Made by a program: the position numbers and the translations under genes. From positions 208,979 to 272,978 of the forward strand of contig JAPTMU010000287.1 of NCBI GenBank assembly GCA_028583405.1: DNA of 64,000 nt. The letters are read 5' to 3'. The stretch is from Pogonophryne albipinna (lineage: Eukaryota > Chordata > Actinopteri > Perciformes > Artedidraconidae). Positions 27,006 to 37,880 of this stretch are shown here, in pieces. The notes beneath the pieces are model-generated. The model did no database searches, had not been told where the DNA came from, and saw only the letters and a list, made by a program, of their open reading frames with translations. How positions within the stretch are numbered: the stretch's first letter is position 1; each line of letters starts with the position of its first letter.

Positions 27006-28366
27006 AGCTAGCTGCTCACTCTGGCTAGCAAACCGCTAACTCTGGCTAGCAAACCGCTAACTCTGGCTAGCAAACCTCTAAATCTGGCTAGAAAACCTCT
27101 AAATCTGGCTAGCAAACCGCTAACTCTCGCTTGCAAACTGCTAACTCTGGCTAGCAAACCGCTAACTCTGGCTAGCAAACCGCTAACTCTGGCTAGCAAA
27201 CCTCTAAATCTGGCTAGAAAACCTCTAAATCTGGCTAGCAAACCGCTAACTCTCGCTAGCAAACTGCTAACTCTGGCTAGCAAACCGCTAACTCTGGCTA
27301 GCAAACCGCTAACTCTGGCTAGCAAACCTCTAAATCTGGCTAGAAAACCTCTAAATCTGGCTAGCAAACCGCTAACTCTCGCTAGCAAACTGCTAACTCT
27401 GGCTAGCAAACCGCTAACTCTGGCTAGCAAACCGCTAACTCTGGCTAGCAAACCTCTAAATCTGGCTAGAAAACCTCTAAATCTGGCTAGCAAACCGCTA
27501 ACTCTCGCTAGCAAACTGCTAACTCTGGCTAGCAAACCTCCAACTCTGGCTAGCTGCTAACGCTGGCTAGCAAACTGCTAACTCTGGCTAGCAAACCTCC
27601 AACTCTGGCTACCAAACCACTAACTCTGGCTAGCAAACTGCTAACTCTGGCCAGCTGCTAACTCTGGCTAGCAAACCTCTAACTCTGGCTAGCAAACCTC
27701 CAACTCTGGCTAGCAAACCTCCAACTCTGGCTAGCAAACAACTAACTCTGGCTCGCAAACCTCTAAATCTGGCTAGCAAACCGCTAACTCTGGCCAGCTG
27801 CTAACTCTGGCTAGCAAACCTCTAACTCTGGCTAGCAAACCTCCAACTCTGGCTAGCAAACCTCCAACTCTGGCTAGCAAACCTCCAACTCTGGCTAGCA
27901 AACCTCTAACTCTAGCTAGCAAACCTCTAAATCTGGCTAGCAAACCGCTAACTCTCGCTAGCAAACTGCTAACTCTGGCTAGCAAACCTCCAACTCTGGC
28001 TAGCTGCTAACGCTGGCTAGCAAACTGCTAACTCTGGCTAGCAAACCTCCAACTCTGGCTACCAAACCTCTAACTCTGGCTAGCAAACTGCTAACTCTGG
28101 CCAGCTGCTAACTCTGGCTAGCAAACCTCTAACTCTGGCTAGCAAACCTCCAACTCTGGCTACCAAACCTCTAACTCTGGCTAGCAAACTGCTAACTCTG
28201 GCCAGCTGCTAACTCTGGCTAGCAAACCTCTAACTCTGGCTAGCAAACCTCCAACTCTGGCTAGCAAACCTCCAACTCTGGCTAGCAAACCTCCAACTCT
28301 GGCTAGCAAACAACTAACTCTGGCTCGCAAACCTCTAACTCTGGCTAGCAAACCGCTAACTCTGGT
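27006..28366. repeat. 21-bp minisatellite with 126-bp higher-order units
   Basis: Units of CTGGCTAGCAAACCGCTAAC + T (21 bp), with CCTCTAA and CCTCCAA variants and shortened CCAGCTGCTAA units. In 27060-27540 the variant CTCTCGCT recurs every 126 bp (27124, 27250, ...), so six-unit blocks were duplicated. Because 21 is a multiple of three, the minus strand shows a 7-residue LARVSGL repeat frame of 175 codons. I treat it as a by-product. Confidence 0.93.
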
Positions 28367-29969
28367 GATAACCCAGATTTTACCTTTAAAGTTCTGTTTA
28401 CTCCCACTTGTGCTTTAATCCTCAGTGTAGACCATTTTAAATAAATAAATTGTTATTAAAGAGGGGGAATGAAGCGCTCAGAAATAGCACGCTTGCTAAC
28501 GGGCTGTTGTTAGCTTAGCTTAGTAGCTAACGGGAGAATTCATTGTTAATTCAAAGGACATACTTGTAGGATTGACTGTTGTCCATTAAAAACATTATTT
28601 AAACTGGACACCAGATGTAAAGAAGGTGTCCAATGGGAATTGTTCGCTTAGTGCATTCGTTCTTAGACATTTTATTTTCTTATTTAATTTTGTTGGGTGA
28701 CTTAACATTGTGGATTCAAGTGAAGATTAAAATGTGCTTTTCAACAACTTCTGTGTTTGGCTCAACTCATTAAATGTCTGAATAAAGACAGCAGCTTAGA
28801 AACTTTGAGGTACAAAACAGCAGCTAATTATCTACGTAGCTACGGAAGCTACGTAGCTACGACAGCTTATTAGCCACCCTTCCAACTCCCGATTCCTTTA
28901 AAGTGTTGTCAAGATGGCTTTCTTTTGGTTAAAAAAAGCTAATGTAAGAGTCAAATTCACCAAAGTTGGACTCAATGTGAAACATCTGAGCTGATTCACC
29001 TTTCCCCCCCATTGAGCAAATACCCATTAGCAGCGTTTTCATTGGAATAATAACATTTTGAACCCTGGTGTGACCATCCCTGTTCACTTCAACACATTCA
29101 AAACCATTACAGGCACTGTCAACTAACAAGAGCACTTTTAATACTTCGGTCAAAGGCAAATCTCACAATAAAATATGGATATATAAGACAGTAGTCACCA
29201 AACACTATGCATAGCACAGTTTACAGAAAGAAGCATTGATAAATATAACACACTGAATACAGAGCGGGCACATGTTTTGGCTTTCTTACATTTAAAAGAT
29301 GCACATTTTTTTGGACGATTGACTGGAATGTGTTTATGCTGACGTTCTTAAGGGTTGTCAGTTTTAACTATAAGGTCAAACATTATAAAGTAAACATGCA
29401 GGAAGATAAATAACCAGACACCCTTGAAAGAAATCAGGAATAAAGCAAACAAACCTCTTGATGAAATGCTTTCATAAGATAATAAAGTACAGTATTGGTT
29501 TGGATGAGTTCCTTCATTAGACATTAATTACCCTGACGTTTTGGCTTGGAGTGTCCCACAAATAGATACACTAAATGTTGCTTTTTAATCCAAAATAAAG
29601 GGTTATTACTCATTAAATTGAGCTAGTTGTCAAACAGATTGCAGACTTTAACCCTTAAAGGTAAAAGGAAGTCAGGAATAAAGATATCTTGGTCATAAAG
29701 GATTCTCACGCACATTACATGGGAACGGGTCGATTGTAGAGACGGAGTTTTTAGGGTGCAGGTCTTTTGGGGGGTCCTCATTTGGGGGGTCCTCATTGGA
29801 GGGGGCACTGATGCGGACCTTGAAGAACTGTTTGATAGCTACAGAAACACAAAGATGAACACAAGACTGAGCTTTAAATAAGACAGAAAATGTGTAATCA
29901 ATAACAAAAACGATTACTTTTTTCACACAGTTCTCAGATCACTGTACAGTTCACAATCTGCCGTCCTGT
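28367..29969. other. Intergenic region with one weak exon candidate
   Basis: Mostly AT-rich unique DNA. At 28832-28861 the 13-mer CTACGTAGCTACG, itself nearly palindromic, occurs twice, 4 bp apart. One possible minus-strand exon (29714-29838) is listed separately. No other recognisable gene. Confidence 0.5.
29714..29838 (-). CDS. Candidate internal exon of an unidentified gene
   Basis: On the minus strand a pyrimidine-rich acceptor (TTTGTGTTTCTGTAG) is followed by an open frame reading IKQFFKVRISAPSNEDPP, a second NEDPP copy, then KDLHPKNSVSTIDPFPCN. A possible GTGCGT donor follows; otherwise the frame runs to TGA at 29693-29695. Codon use looks less AT-driven than the surroundings, and the NEDPP doubling is in frame. 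I do not recognise the protein, and no neighbouring exon was found, so this may be chance or an isolated exon of a gene extending beyond the repeats. Confidence 0.2.
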
Positions 29970-30656
29970 AATGTAATGGAGAGGACTCTTTAAAGTAGAG
30001 ACACTACATACTGATATACACCTGAACATCAGCAGGAGAGGACTCTTTAAAGTAGAGACACTACATACTGATATACACCTGAACATCAGCAGGAGAGGAC
30101 TCTTTAAAGTAGAGACACTACATACTGATATACACCTGAACATCAGCAGGAGAGGACTCTTTAAAGTAGAGACACTACATACTGATATACACCTGAACAT
30201 CAGCAGGAGAAGACTCTTTAAAGTAGAGACACTACATACTGATATACACCTGAACAGCAGCAGGAGAGGACTCTTTAAAGTAGAGACACTACATACTGAT
30301 ATACACCTGAACATCAGCAGGAGAGGACTCTTTAAAGTAGAGACACTACATACTGATATACACCTGAACATCAGCAGGAGAGGACTCTTTAAAGTAGAGA
30401 CACTACATACTGATATACACCTGAACATCAGCAGGAGAGGACTCTTTAAAGTAGAGACACTACATACTGATATACACCTGAACATCAGCAGGAGAGGACT
30501 CTTTAAAGTAGAGACACTACATACTGATATACACCTGAACATCAGCAGGAGAGGACTCTTTAAAGTAGAGACACTACATACTGATATACACCTGAACATC
30601 AGCAGGAGAGGACTCTTTAAAGTAGAGACACTACATACTGATATGAACCTGAACAT
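29970..30656 (-). repeat. 57-bp minisatellite, inverted relative to the 57.6-60.5 kb array
   Basis: About twelve units of AGAGGACTCTTTAAAGTAGA ... CTGAACATCAGCAGG, 57 bp each, nearly identical. The minus strand has the same unit that is on the plus strand at 57.6-60.5 kb. 57 is a multiple of three, so the minus strand shows a 19-residue repeat frame (MFRCISVCSVSTLKSPLLL) of 241 codons, which is not evidence of a gene. Confidence 0.93.
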
Positions 30657-31692
30657 CACTCATTAGGTCCCAATCACAAGCGATGCCAGAAACCCTGGTG
30701 AACGTTGTCCTTTCTTGTGATTATCATTGGATTTTCATAGTGTTTTCTGTCCCAACATTCCCAACTAGACCAAAAGCTTTAACCTCCAACTGCCACATGA
30801 ACAGCTTTTCAACATATACCTTAATTTATCTCAATTCAACACTTTAGCAGAACCTTGAACCCCATTCAGTGCGTCAACCTACATTTAAAAGTATCTTATA
30901 TCAGGGTTTAGTCTTCACCGGGTAACAGGAGCGCTGCGCACTCAAACCAAAATGCAGAATATCTTTGAAAAATGTTAAAGGGATGCCAGAAAAGTTCCTC
31001 CAGAAATCTGAGTATCAAGCAGAGGGTTAGACGGCAGAGACGTTTTTGTTTTTACGGAGCTCCGACGTCACGTTGTTGTTTACGTCAGGAGACATCTTGT
31101 ATACGGGCGTCATGTTCTCCAGATAATTGATATATCTTATAAACAAGATCAGAGACACAGTACTCATACTAGGCTATATCTTTCTAGAAAACCCCCTGCA
31201 ATATTTCTACCTTAATTTATATTGCCAATACTGAATGAATTACTCGCTAACTCCTTTGAACGCTAACACCTTGACTGACAAATCTAACTCTGGTGTTCCT
31301 AAAACTGAATTCGTCAGGGTTTCAGTTATAGAAGCAGAAAAACCAGAGTGGATTAGATTCTGTATTCAAATAATAGTGAAAATGTTAGCTGAGGCTTTTG
31401 GACTTTTTTATTTGGTGCGTTTCTTTACGCTGAACACAAACTGCTCCGCCCTTGACTGACACTGATAGATATTCAGGATTTGGTCTAAATCAGATAATCT
31501 GTCTGCTGGCTCTCCACATGCAGACCACTCTTACACAACAGTTCAAACTAAGCCATCTCTATCTCACACACATTGCAAAACACTGCGTCTACAGCTCGGT
31601 TTGTTGGAAGAAGCATTGAGCGTTTGTTTATGGTGTTGAAACCAAAAGCAGGTATTGTTCAGTCGGGTATTTATGAAGAAGGTGCGAACATA
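30657..31692. other. Unique-looking intergenic sequence
   Basis: No recognisable exon, RNA gene or repeat. Short open frames exist on both strands, but none has a splice context or a recognisable protein. Confidence 0.4.
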
Positions 31693-32058
31693 CAGTGGGA
31701 CAAAAAAGTATTTAGTCAGCCACCAATTGTGCAAGTTCTCCCACTTAAAAATATGAGAGAGGCCTGTAATCTTCATCCTAGGTACACTTCAACTATGAGA
31801 GACAGAATGGGGGGAAAGAATCCAGGAAATCACATTGTAGGATTTTTAATGAATTCATTGGTAAATTCCTCGATAAAATAAGTACTTGGTCACCTACAAA
31901 CAAACAAGATTTCTGGCTCTCACAGACCTGTAACTTCTTCTTTAAGAGCCTCCTCTGTCCTCCACTTGTTAACTGTATTAATGGCACCTGTTTGAACTCG
32001 TTATCAGTATAAAAGACACCTGTCCACAACCTCAAACAGTCACACTCCAAACTCCACT

Positions 32059-32510
32059 ATGGCCAAGACCAAAGAGCTGTCAAAGGACACCAGAAACTAA
32101 ATGGTAGACCTGCACGAGGCTGGGAAGACTGAATCTGCAATAGGTAAGCAGCTTGGTGTGAAGAAATCAACTGTGGGAGCAATTATTAGAAAATGGAAGG
32201 CAAGGCAAGTTTATTTATATAGCACCTTTCAACACAAGGCAATTCAAGGTGCTTTACAAAAAGGAAAGAGATTCAGAAAAAGGCATTTAAAAACAGTAAA
32301 AGATAATAAAAGAAACATTAAAAGAAGAAATACATGAATAAAAAGTTACAGTGCATACAAGACCACTGATAATCTCCCTCGATCTGGGGCTCCACGCAAG
32401 ATCTCACCCCGTGGGGTCAAAATGATCACAAGAACGGTGAGCAAAGATCCCAGAACCACACGGGGGGACCTAGTCAATGACCTGCAGAGAGCTGGGACCA
32501 AAGTAACCAT
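32059..32510 (+). pseudogene. Tc1 transposase, N-terminal remnant with insertion
   Basis: Starts [13 protein letters not shown], then has TAA, then [20 protein letters not shown], which is the helix-turn-helix DNA-binding region. After [13 protein letters not shown] the frame enters an inserted LINE tail and resumes at about 32354 with the linker region. The catalytic domain is deleted. The TAA after residue 13 is shared with the copy at 35 kb. Confidence 0.85.
32200..32353 (+). mobile_element. LINE 3'-tail-like insertion inside Tc1 copy 3
   Basis: GCAAGGCAAGTTTATTTATA, then TAGCACCTTTCAACACAAGG and an A-rich end, is a widespread fish LINE 3' end. It interrupts the transposase frame after ...AAAATGGAAG. 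No clear target duplication. The exact LINE clade is not determined. Confidence 0.6.
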
Positions 32511-32825
32511 AATTTGCAAATAAATTCGTTAAAAATCAGACAATGTGATTCTCATTCTGTCTCTCATAGTTGAGGTATACCTAGGATTAAAATGACAGGC
32601 CTCTCTCATCTTTTTAAGTGGGATAACTTGCACAATTGGTGGCTGACTAAATACTTTTTTGCCCCACTGTATGTTGACCAACAGAGAAGTTGGAAGAAGT
32701 ACTTAGATCCTAAACCTAAGAAAAAGTAGAAAAACTATGGTCTTAAAAGAATAAAAGTCCTACATTTGAGAAACCAATTAAGAAGTACAGAAGTATTATC
32801 AGCTAAATCTACTTCAAGTGTCCCA

Positions 32826-33218
32826 TCCATCCATCTTCTCCCGCTTATCCGTGGTCGGGTCGTGGAGGTATCAGTTCCAGCAGAGAGCCCCAAACTTTCT
32901 TTTCCCTGGCCTCATCAACCAGCTCTGACTGGGGGATCCCAAGGCGCTCCCAGGCCAGTGAAGAGATATAATCCCTCCACCTGGTCCTAGGTCTACCCCT
33001 TGGTCTCTTCCCAGCTGGACGTGCCTGGAACACCTCCCTAGGGAGGCGCCCAGGTGGCATCCTAACTAGGTGCCCGAACCAGCTCAACTGGCTCCTTTCG
33101 ACGCGAAGGAGGAGCGGTTCAACTCCGAGTCCCTCCCGGATGACCGAACTTCTCACCTTATCCCTAAGGGAGACACCAGCCACCCTGCGGAGAAAACCCA
33201 TCTCGGCCGCTTGTATCG
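32826..33218 (-). mobile_element. RTE-clade (Rex3-like) LINE, 5'-truncated
   Basis: The minus strand encodes the C-terminal end of a reverse transcriptase. Visible parts are LSWFGHLVRMPPGRLPREVF and the conserved GKRPRGRPRTRWRDY, ending shortly afterwards, with a short GGAT-repeat 3' tail at the left end. A perfect 14-bp target duplication, CTTCAAGTGTCCCA, flanks it (32812-32825 and 33219-33232), which fixes both ends. At 393 bp it is a dead 5'-truncated insertion. The RTE/Rex3 assignment rests on the short 3' end and the C-terminal motif; Rex1-type is the alternative. Confidence 0.82.
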
Positions 33219-33232
33219 CTTCAAGTGTCCCA

Positions 33233-34690
33233 ATATAAACTATTTAGCTCTTTTCACAGTAACATTATATTATATAGTATTATATTATGCTGGTTTTGTC
33301 AGTCACAAGTAGATGTAGGTGCTTTTTTATGTTGTATTTCTCAATGTGCAGCCAATTCTAGATGTATAGTCAAAAAGCTGGTTGATTAGTAGTTAAGTAG
33401 TGCATCATATCATCATGTGTTAATATGTTCGAATCAGAGGGGTCAACACTCACTTTGTAAAAGCTCAATTTCTAAGTGACCTAAGATGCCGTTTGTGTGT
33501 GAACGAAAAAGGCCAACACTCTTGCATTGTAAGACGATATTGGACATGAATGGCCACGTGTTAATGAAGGTTCGATTTTGAGTCTGCAGGAGACTGTGGA
33601 GAATGAAGAGGCTCGAACTCTGGAGGAATGGATGTTTTAGTTTGTGTGCAGCGCCTGCTTTCTGTGGTTCATCCCGTCTTCCAGCATGGCAGCGCTCCAA
33701 CGCACTTTTCTCTCAACAGCTCCTTATAAACGTCTTGGGTTTACATTCCTCAACGGGACATGTTTGTGTATGGAGGCTCTCAGCAGGCATTTCAAACGGG
33801 AAGATTAATCCCTGTCTGCTTCTGTACGATAATGGCAGCCGTGGTTTATCCATCAATCCCAAATGTTGCCAAACACAACAGTCCCTATACAGTAGGTAAA
33901 ATATTTACAGGCTGTCTTCCCCGCTACAGTGCAGTCTGCAGAGTCTGTACTAAAGTAGTTTCCAGCATGATCGGGGGCCCGGGAAGACACCGAGAAAATG
34001 CATTTTTCAGTTCACACAAGGAAAGGAAGGGATTTACTGTGACAGAGATTGATATCATTTATGGGATGAGATCTCGAGGCAATAACCTGAGGGATATAAA
34101 AGCCATCTGTGGTCATACTGGGATGGTACATTACTGCTGAGGAATGATAACTGTTGACCAAGAAACTAAATGTACAACAGGGGGAATCAGGAAGAGAGTA
34201 TTTTCATAGCTGGAAAAACCTTTGCGTGAAAATATCAACAATTTGGGAGGTTTTCTCTTCAACGAAGTCTTAAAAAACGTTATTTCCAGTGTAGTAAAAG
34301 TCTCTTTTTCTCAGTATAATGGAATGGAGAACACAAAGTACTTCATTGGCAGCCTTTTCTTCACAATAACAACTCAACAATTACTATTCTTGGACGTATT
34401 ATCCTACTGTTTTAATGTATTCAACGCCCTGCATGTGTAGCTTAGCTCCTAACTAGTCAAACTGTTTCCTCTATTGTCCAAAATATTTCCTTTTCAGACG
34501 GTGATTTAACCGTTTGACCTTCTGCACTCCTGTGACGTAAACGAGGAATACTTTACATGTTGTGCCTGTCCGTGATGTTATCTAACATTCTTGGAGGAAA
34601 CTGATCTATTGGCTGAATTCTTGCATAATATACAGAGAGATAGACAAGAAGCAGAACTGGGAGAACATGCAGGCAGCTCAGAACACATGA
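33233..34690. other. Unique-looking intergenic sequence
   Basis: Several open frames of 70-126 codons exist on the plus strand (33603-34140). They lack a recognisable domain, and overlapping frames are open on both strands, so no gene is called. Nothing else was recognised. Confidence 0.4.
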
Positions 34691-34985
34691 GTTTAAAGTT
34701 TAGCTTTATCTTTCGTGTTGCTATTGGAAAGACTATGTAAGTAGAATAATTATTCTGGACAGTCCACTATCAGCGTTTGAGCTATTTCTCCAAAGCTAAA
34801 CCCCGAGAGTCAACACGTTATGTTCGCGAATAAAAGTGTGAATAAGCCTCTGATTAAGCAGGAAAGCTAGCTGTGCTAACGCTTGACGAACTGGAACGAT
34901 GACGAGAACAAGTTTCTGTTCATTATTATCATTATTTATTATTATTATTAAACGGAGCAGAGACAACATACAGTTTCTACCTTTA
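34691..34985. repeat. Left copy of a ~290-bp direct repeat flanking Tc1 copy 1
   Basis: Shares long blocks with 36620-36895: TTGGAAAGACTA, GTCCACTATCAGCGTT, GTGAATAAGCCTCTGATTAA, GACGAGAACAAGTTTCTGTT. The copies differ by point changes and small gaps, including an ATT-repeat expansion here. The duplication is clearly older than near-identical arrays elsewhere in the window. Confidence 0.75.
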
Positions 34986-35007
34986 CCCAAAGCTCAGAAA
35001 ACATGTA

Positions 35008-36611
35008 CAGTGGGGCAAAAAAGTATTTAGTCAGCCACCAATTGTGCAAGTTCTCCCACTTAAAAAGATGAGAGAGGCCTGTAATGTTCATCCTAGGTAT
35101 ACCTCAACTATGAGAGACAGAATGGGAAAAAGAAATCCAGAAAATCACATTGTCTGATTTTTAAAGAATGTATTTGCAAATTATGGTGGAAAATAAGTAT
35201 TTGGTCAATAACAAAAGTTCATCTCAATACTTTGTTATATACCCTTTGTTGGCAATGACAGAGGTCAAACGTTTTCTGTAAGTCTTCACAAGGTTTTCAC
35301 ACACTGTTGCTGGTATTTTGGCCCATTCCTCCATGCAGATCTCCTCTAGAGCAGTAATGTTTTGGGGCTGTCGCTGGGCAACACGGACTTTCAACTCCCT
35401 CCAAAGATTTTCTATGGGGTTGAGATCTGGAGACTGGCTAGGCCACTCCAGGACCTTGAAATGCTTCTTACGAAGCCACTCCTTTGTTGCCCGGGCGGTG
35501 TGTTTGGGATCATTGTCATGCTGAAAGACCCAGCCACGTTTCATCTTCAATGCCCTTGCTGATGGAAGGAGGTTGTCACTCAAAATCTCACGATACATGG
35601 CCCCATTCATTATTTCCTTTACACGGATCAGTCGTCCTGGTCCCTTTGCAGAAAAACAGCCCCAAAGCATGATGTTTCCACCCCCAGGTTTCACAGTAGG
35701 TATGGTGTTCTTTGGATGCAACTCAGCATTCTTTCTCCTCCAAACACGTCTAGTTGAGTTTTTACCAAAAAGTTCTATTTTGGTTTCATCTGACCATATG
35801 ACATTCTCCCAATCCTCTTCTGGATCATCGAAATGCTCTCTAGCAAACTTCAGACGGGCCTGGACATGTACTGGCTTAAGCAGGGGGACACGTCTGGCAC
35901 TGCAGGATTTGAGTCCCTGGCGGCGTAGTGTGTTACTGATGGTAGCCTTTGTTACTTTGGTCCCAGCTCTCTGCAGGTCATTGACTAGGTCCCCCCGTGT
36001 GGTTCTGGGATTTTTGCTCACCGTTCTTGTGATCATTTTGACCCCACGGGGTGAGATCTTGCGTGGAGCCCCAGATCGAGGGAGATTATCAGTGGTCTTG
36101 TATGTCTTCCATTTTCTAATAATTGCTCCCACAGTTGATTTCTTCACACCAAGCTGCTTACCTATTGCAGATTCAGTCTTCCCAGCCTGGTGCAGGTCTA
36201 CCATTTAGTTTCTGGTGTCCTTTGACAGCTCTTTGGTCTTGGCCATAGTGGAGTTTGGAGTGTGACTGTTTGAGGTTGTGGACAGGTGTCTTTTATACTG
36301 ATAACGAGTTCAAACAGGTGCCATTAATACAGTTAACGAGTGGAGGACAGAGGAGGCTCTTAAAGAAGAAGTTACAGGTCTGTGAGAGCCAGAAATCTTG
36401 TTTGTTTGTAGGTGACCAAATACTTATTTTACCGAGGAATTTACCAATTAATTCATTAAAAATCCTACAATGTGATTCCTGGATTCTTTCCGCCCATTCT
36501 GTCTCTCATAGTTGAAGTATACCTAGGATGAAAATTACAGGCCTCTCTCATCTTTTTAAGTGGGAGAACTTGCACAATTGGTGGCTGACTAAATACTTTT
36601 TTGCCCCACTG
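35008..36611 (-). mobile_element. Tc1/mariner element, nearly full length (copy 1)
   Basis: 1604 bp, starting CAGTGGGGCAAAAAAGTATT and ending with the inverse, flanked by TA (35006-35007, 36612-36613). The inverted repeats are long, around 200 bp at each end with scattered mismatches. The transposase is on the minus strand. It sits between two diverged ~290-bp direct repeats. Confidence 0.95.
35224..36246 (-). pseudogene. Tc1-type DD34E transposase with one early stop
   Basis: Would make a 340-residue cut-and-paste transposase. The family start [13 protein letters not shown] is at 36246, but codon 14 is TAA (36205-36207). The frame is then open for 326 codons from the next Met (36204). In that numbering the N-terminal helix-turn-helix covers about 1-100, and the catalytic triad is D139 (WSDETK), D230 (QHDNDPKH) and E265 (NPIENLW), with 34 residues between D230 and E265. 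All catalytic residues and the C-terminus are intact. Starting at the internal Met would lose 14 residues ahead of the DNA-binding domain, so activity is doubtful though not excluded. Confidence 0.9.
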
Positions 36612-36619
36612 TATATTAA

Positions 36620-36895
36620 GTTTAACAGTTTTACATTAGCTTTGAGTCTATCTTTCGTGTCGCTGTTGGAAAGACTAAGTAAGTAGCATAATTCATGTTG
36701 ACGGTCCACTATCAGCGTTACAGATTCTCCTCTAAAGCTGAACCCAGACATTATTTTAGCGAACAAGTGAGTGAATAAGCCTCTGATTAACGCTCTTCAG
36801 TAAAGAGGAAAGCTAACTCGGCTAACAGTTGACGAACTGGAAAGATGACGAGAACAAGTTTCTGTTCAAACAGAGCAGAGACAACGTACAGTTTA
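36620..36895. repeat. Right copy of the ~290-bp direct repeat
   Basis: Diverged copy in the same orientation as 34691-34985, directly after the right end of Tc1 copy 1. Its function is unknown. Confidence 0.75.
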
Positions 36896-37060
36896 TATCT
36901 CGTGGCAACAAACAGTGACGTCCACAGATGTAACCTCAGAATGCCTATAAGATTTTCCTCAAAAGACTACAATTAACCCCGAAGTTAAACCCCCTCAAAA
37001 TGGCCAGTTCTGCACAACCCTCCGAATATCTTTGTACGTTTGTATGCAAGATACCTCTCT

Positions 37061-37880
37061 TAGGCCCAATCCCTAACCACGCCCAACACACCACACCCTA
37101 CGCCCTACACCCTAAGCCCTACACACTACGCCCTACACACTACACCCTACACCCTAAGCCCTACACACTACGCCCTACACACTACACCCTACACACTACC
37201 CCTCCGTTTGCGCGTTCGCGTGGAGGGTCCGCCATATTAGGTGCTGTTTCAAACCAACGAGTGTGGAGCGGTGTGGAGGGCGAGTGGGCTATCAAGCCCT
37301 AAAACAGCGAGTCTGCAGCGGTGCTGACTGGAGACCGGTCTCTACCCGACCGGAGTCACGCTGTGTGTGTCCGTCAGGAAACAAGCTGTTAAAAAGTAGT
37401 TCCAGCAAACATCCACTGATAAACTGCGATGTTAACAACCTCATGATGACCTCATATGTTTTTAACTTAGGATCATACCTGTGTTTAGTCTAGAAAAAGG
37501 TAAATGTGTGCATTTTATTATAAAGTTGTGTATATTTACAGACTGTTGCAAAAACTAAGAAGCTTATAAACATCAGGTTTAAAACTAAAAGATCTTTACA
37601 AAAAAGTAACACAATTAAAGATGTTTGGAGTTTTATTTTTTGTTATTTATTTACATTTTTTGTCGAAAAGATGCTGATTTGAAACCGTTGTTACATAGTT
37701 ACATTTCCTGTTTCTGCCGGAGAGAGGGGAGGCCGTCCCAAAGCTTGCTGCTGTGTTTATACCCTCCATCTGACAGGAGGAGCCTCGTTGAGCTGCGAGT
37801 GGCACTCCATGGAGTTCACTCCGTCACGGAGGGAGAGTGTGTAGGGGTAGGGTGTAGGGCGTGGTTTGGGATTGGGCCTA
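37061..37880. mobile_element. 820-bp non-autonomous inverted-repeat element
   Basis: Ends are TAGGCCCAATCCC...CACGCCC and its inverse, 24 bp with one mismatch. Next to the left end lies a run of CCCTACACACTACG-type short repeats (about 37082-37200), with a degenerate counterpart at the right end. The interior is AT-rich with no transposase. No convincing target duplication was found, so the superfamily is unassigned. Confidence 0.75.

Larger units (their letters stand above)
31693..32669 (+). mobile_element. Tc1/mariner element, internally deleted (copy 3)
   Basis: Both ends are present: CAGTGGGACAAAAAAGTATT at the left and the inverse ending GCCCCACTG at the right, flanked by TA (31691-31692, 32670-32671). 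The 977-bp copy keeps the N-terminal third of the transposase on the plus strand, then jumps at about 32510 to the right inverted repeat. It is interrupted by a LINE tail (32200-32353). Orientation is opposite to the copies at 35 and 47 kb. Non-autonomous. Confidence 0.9.

Noticed and set aside
27008..27985. Minus-strand frames of 175 and 70 codons with a LARVSGL repeat
   Set aside because: Automatic result of a 21-bp unit without stops in that frame; no start context or flanking coding sequence.
33603..34140. Two overlapping plus-strand frames (98 and 126 codons)
   Set aside because: No recognisable domain, overlapping open frames on both strands, and no splice signals that improve them.
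35318..36208. Plus-strand frames of up to 211 codons opposite the Tc1 transposase (also 47379-48358)
   Set aside because: They are antisense shadows of the transposase coding sequence.
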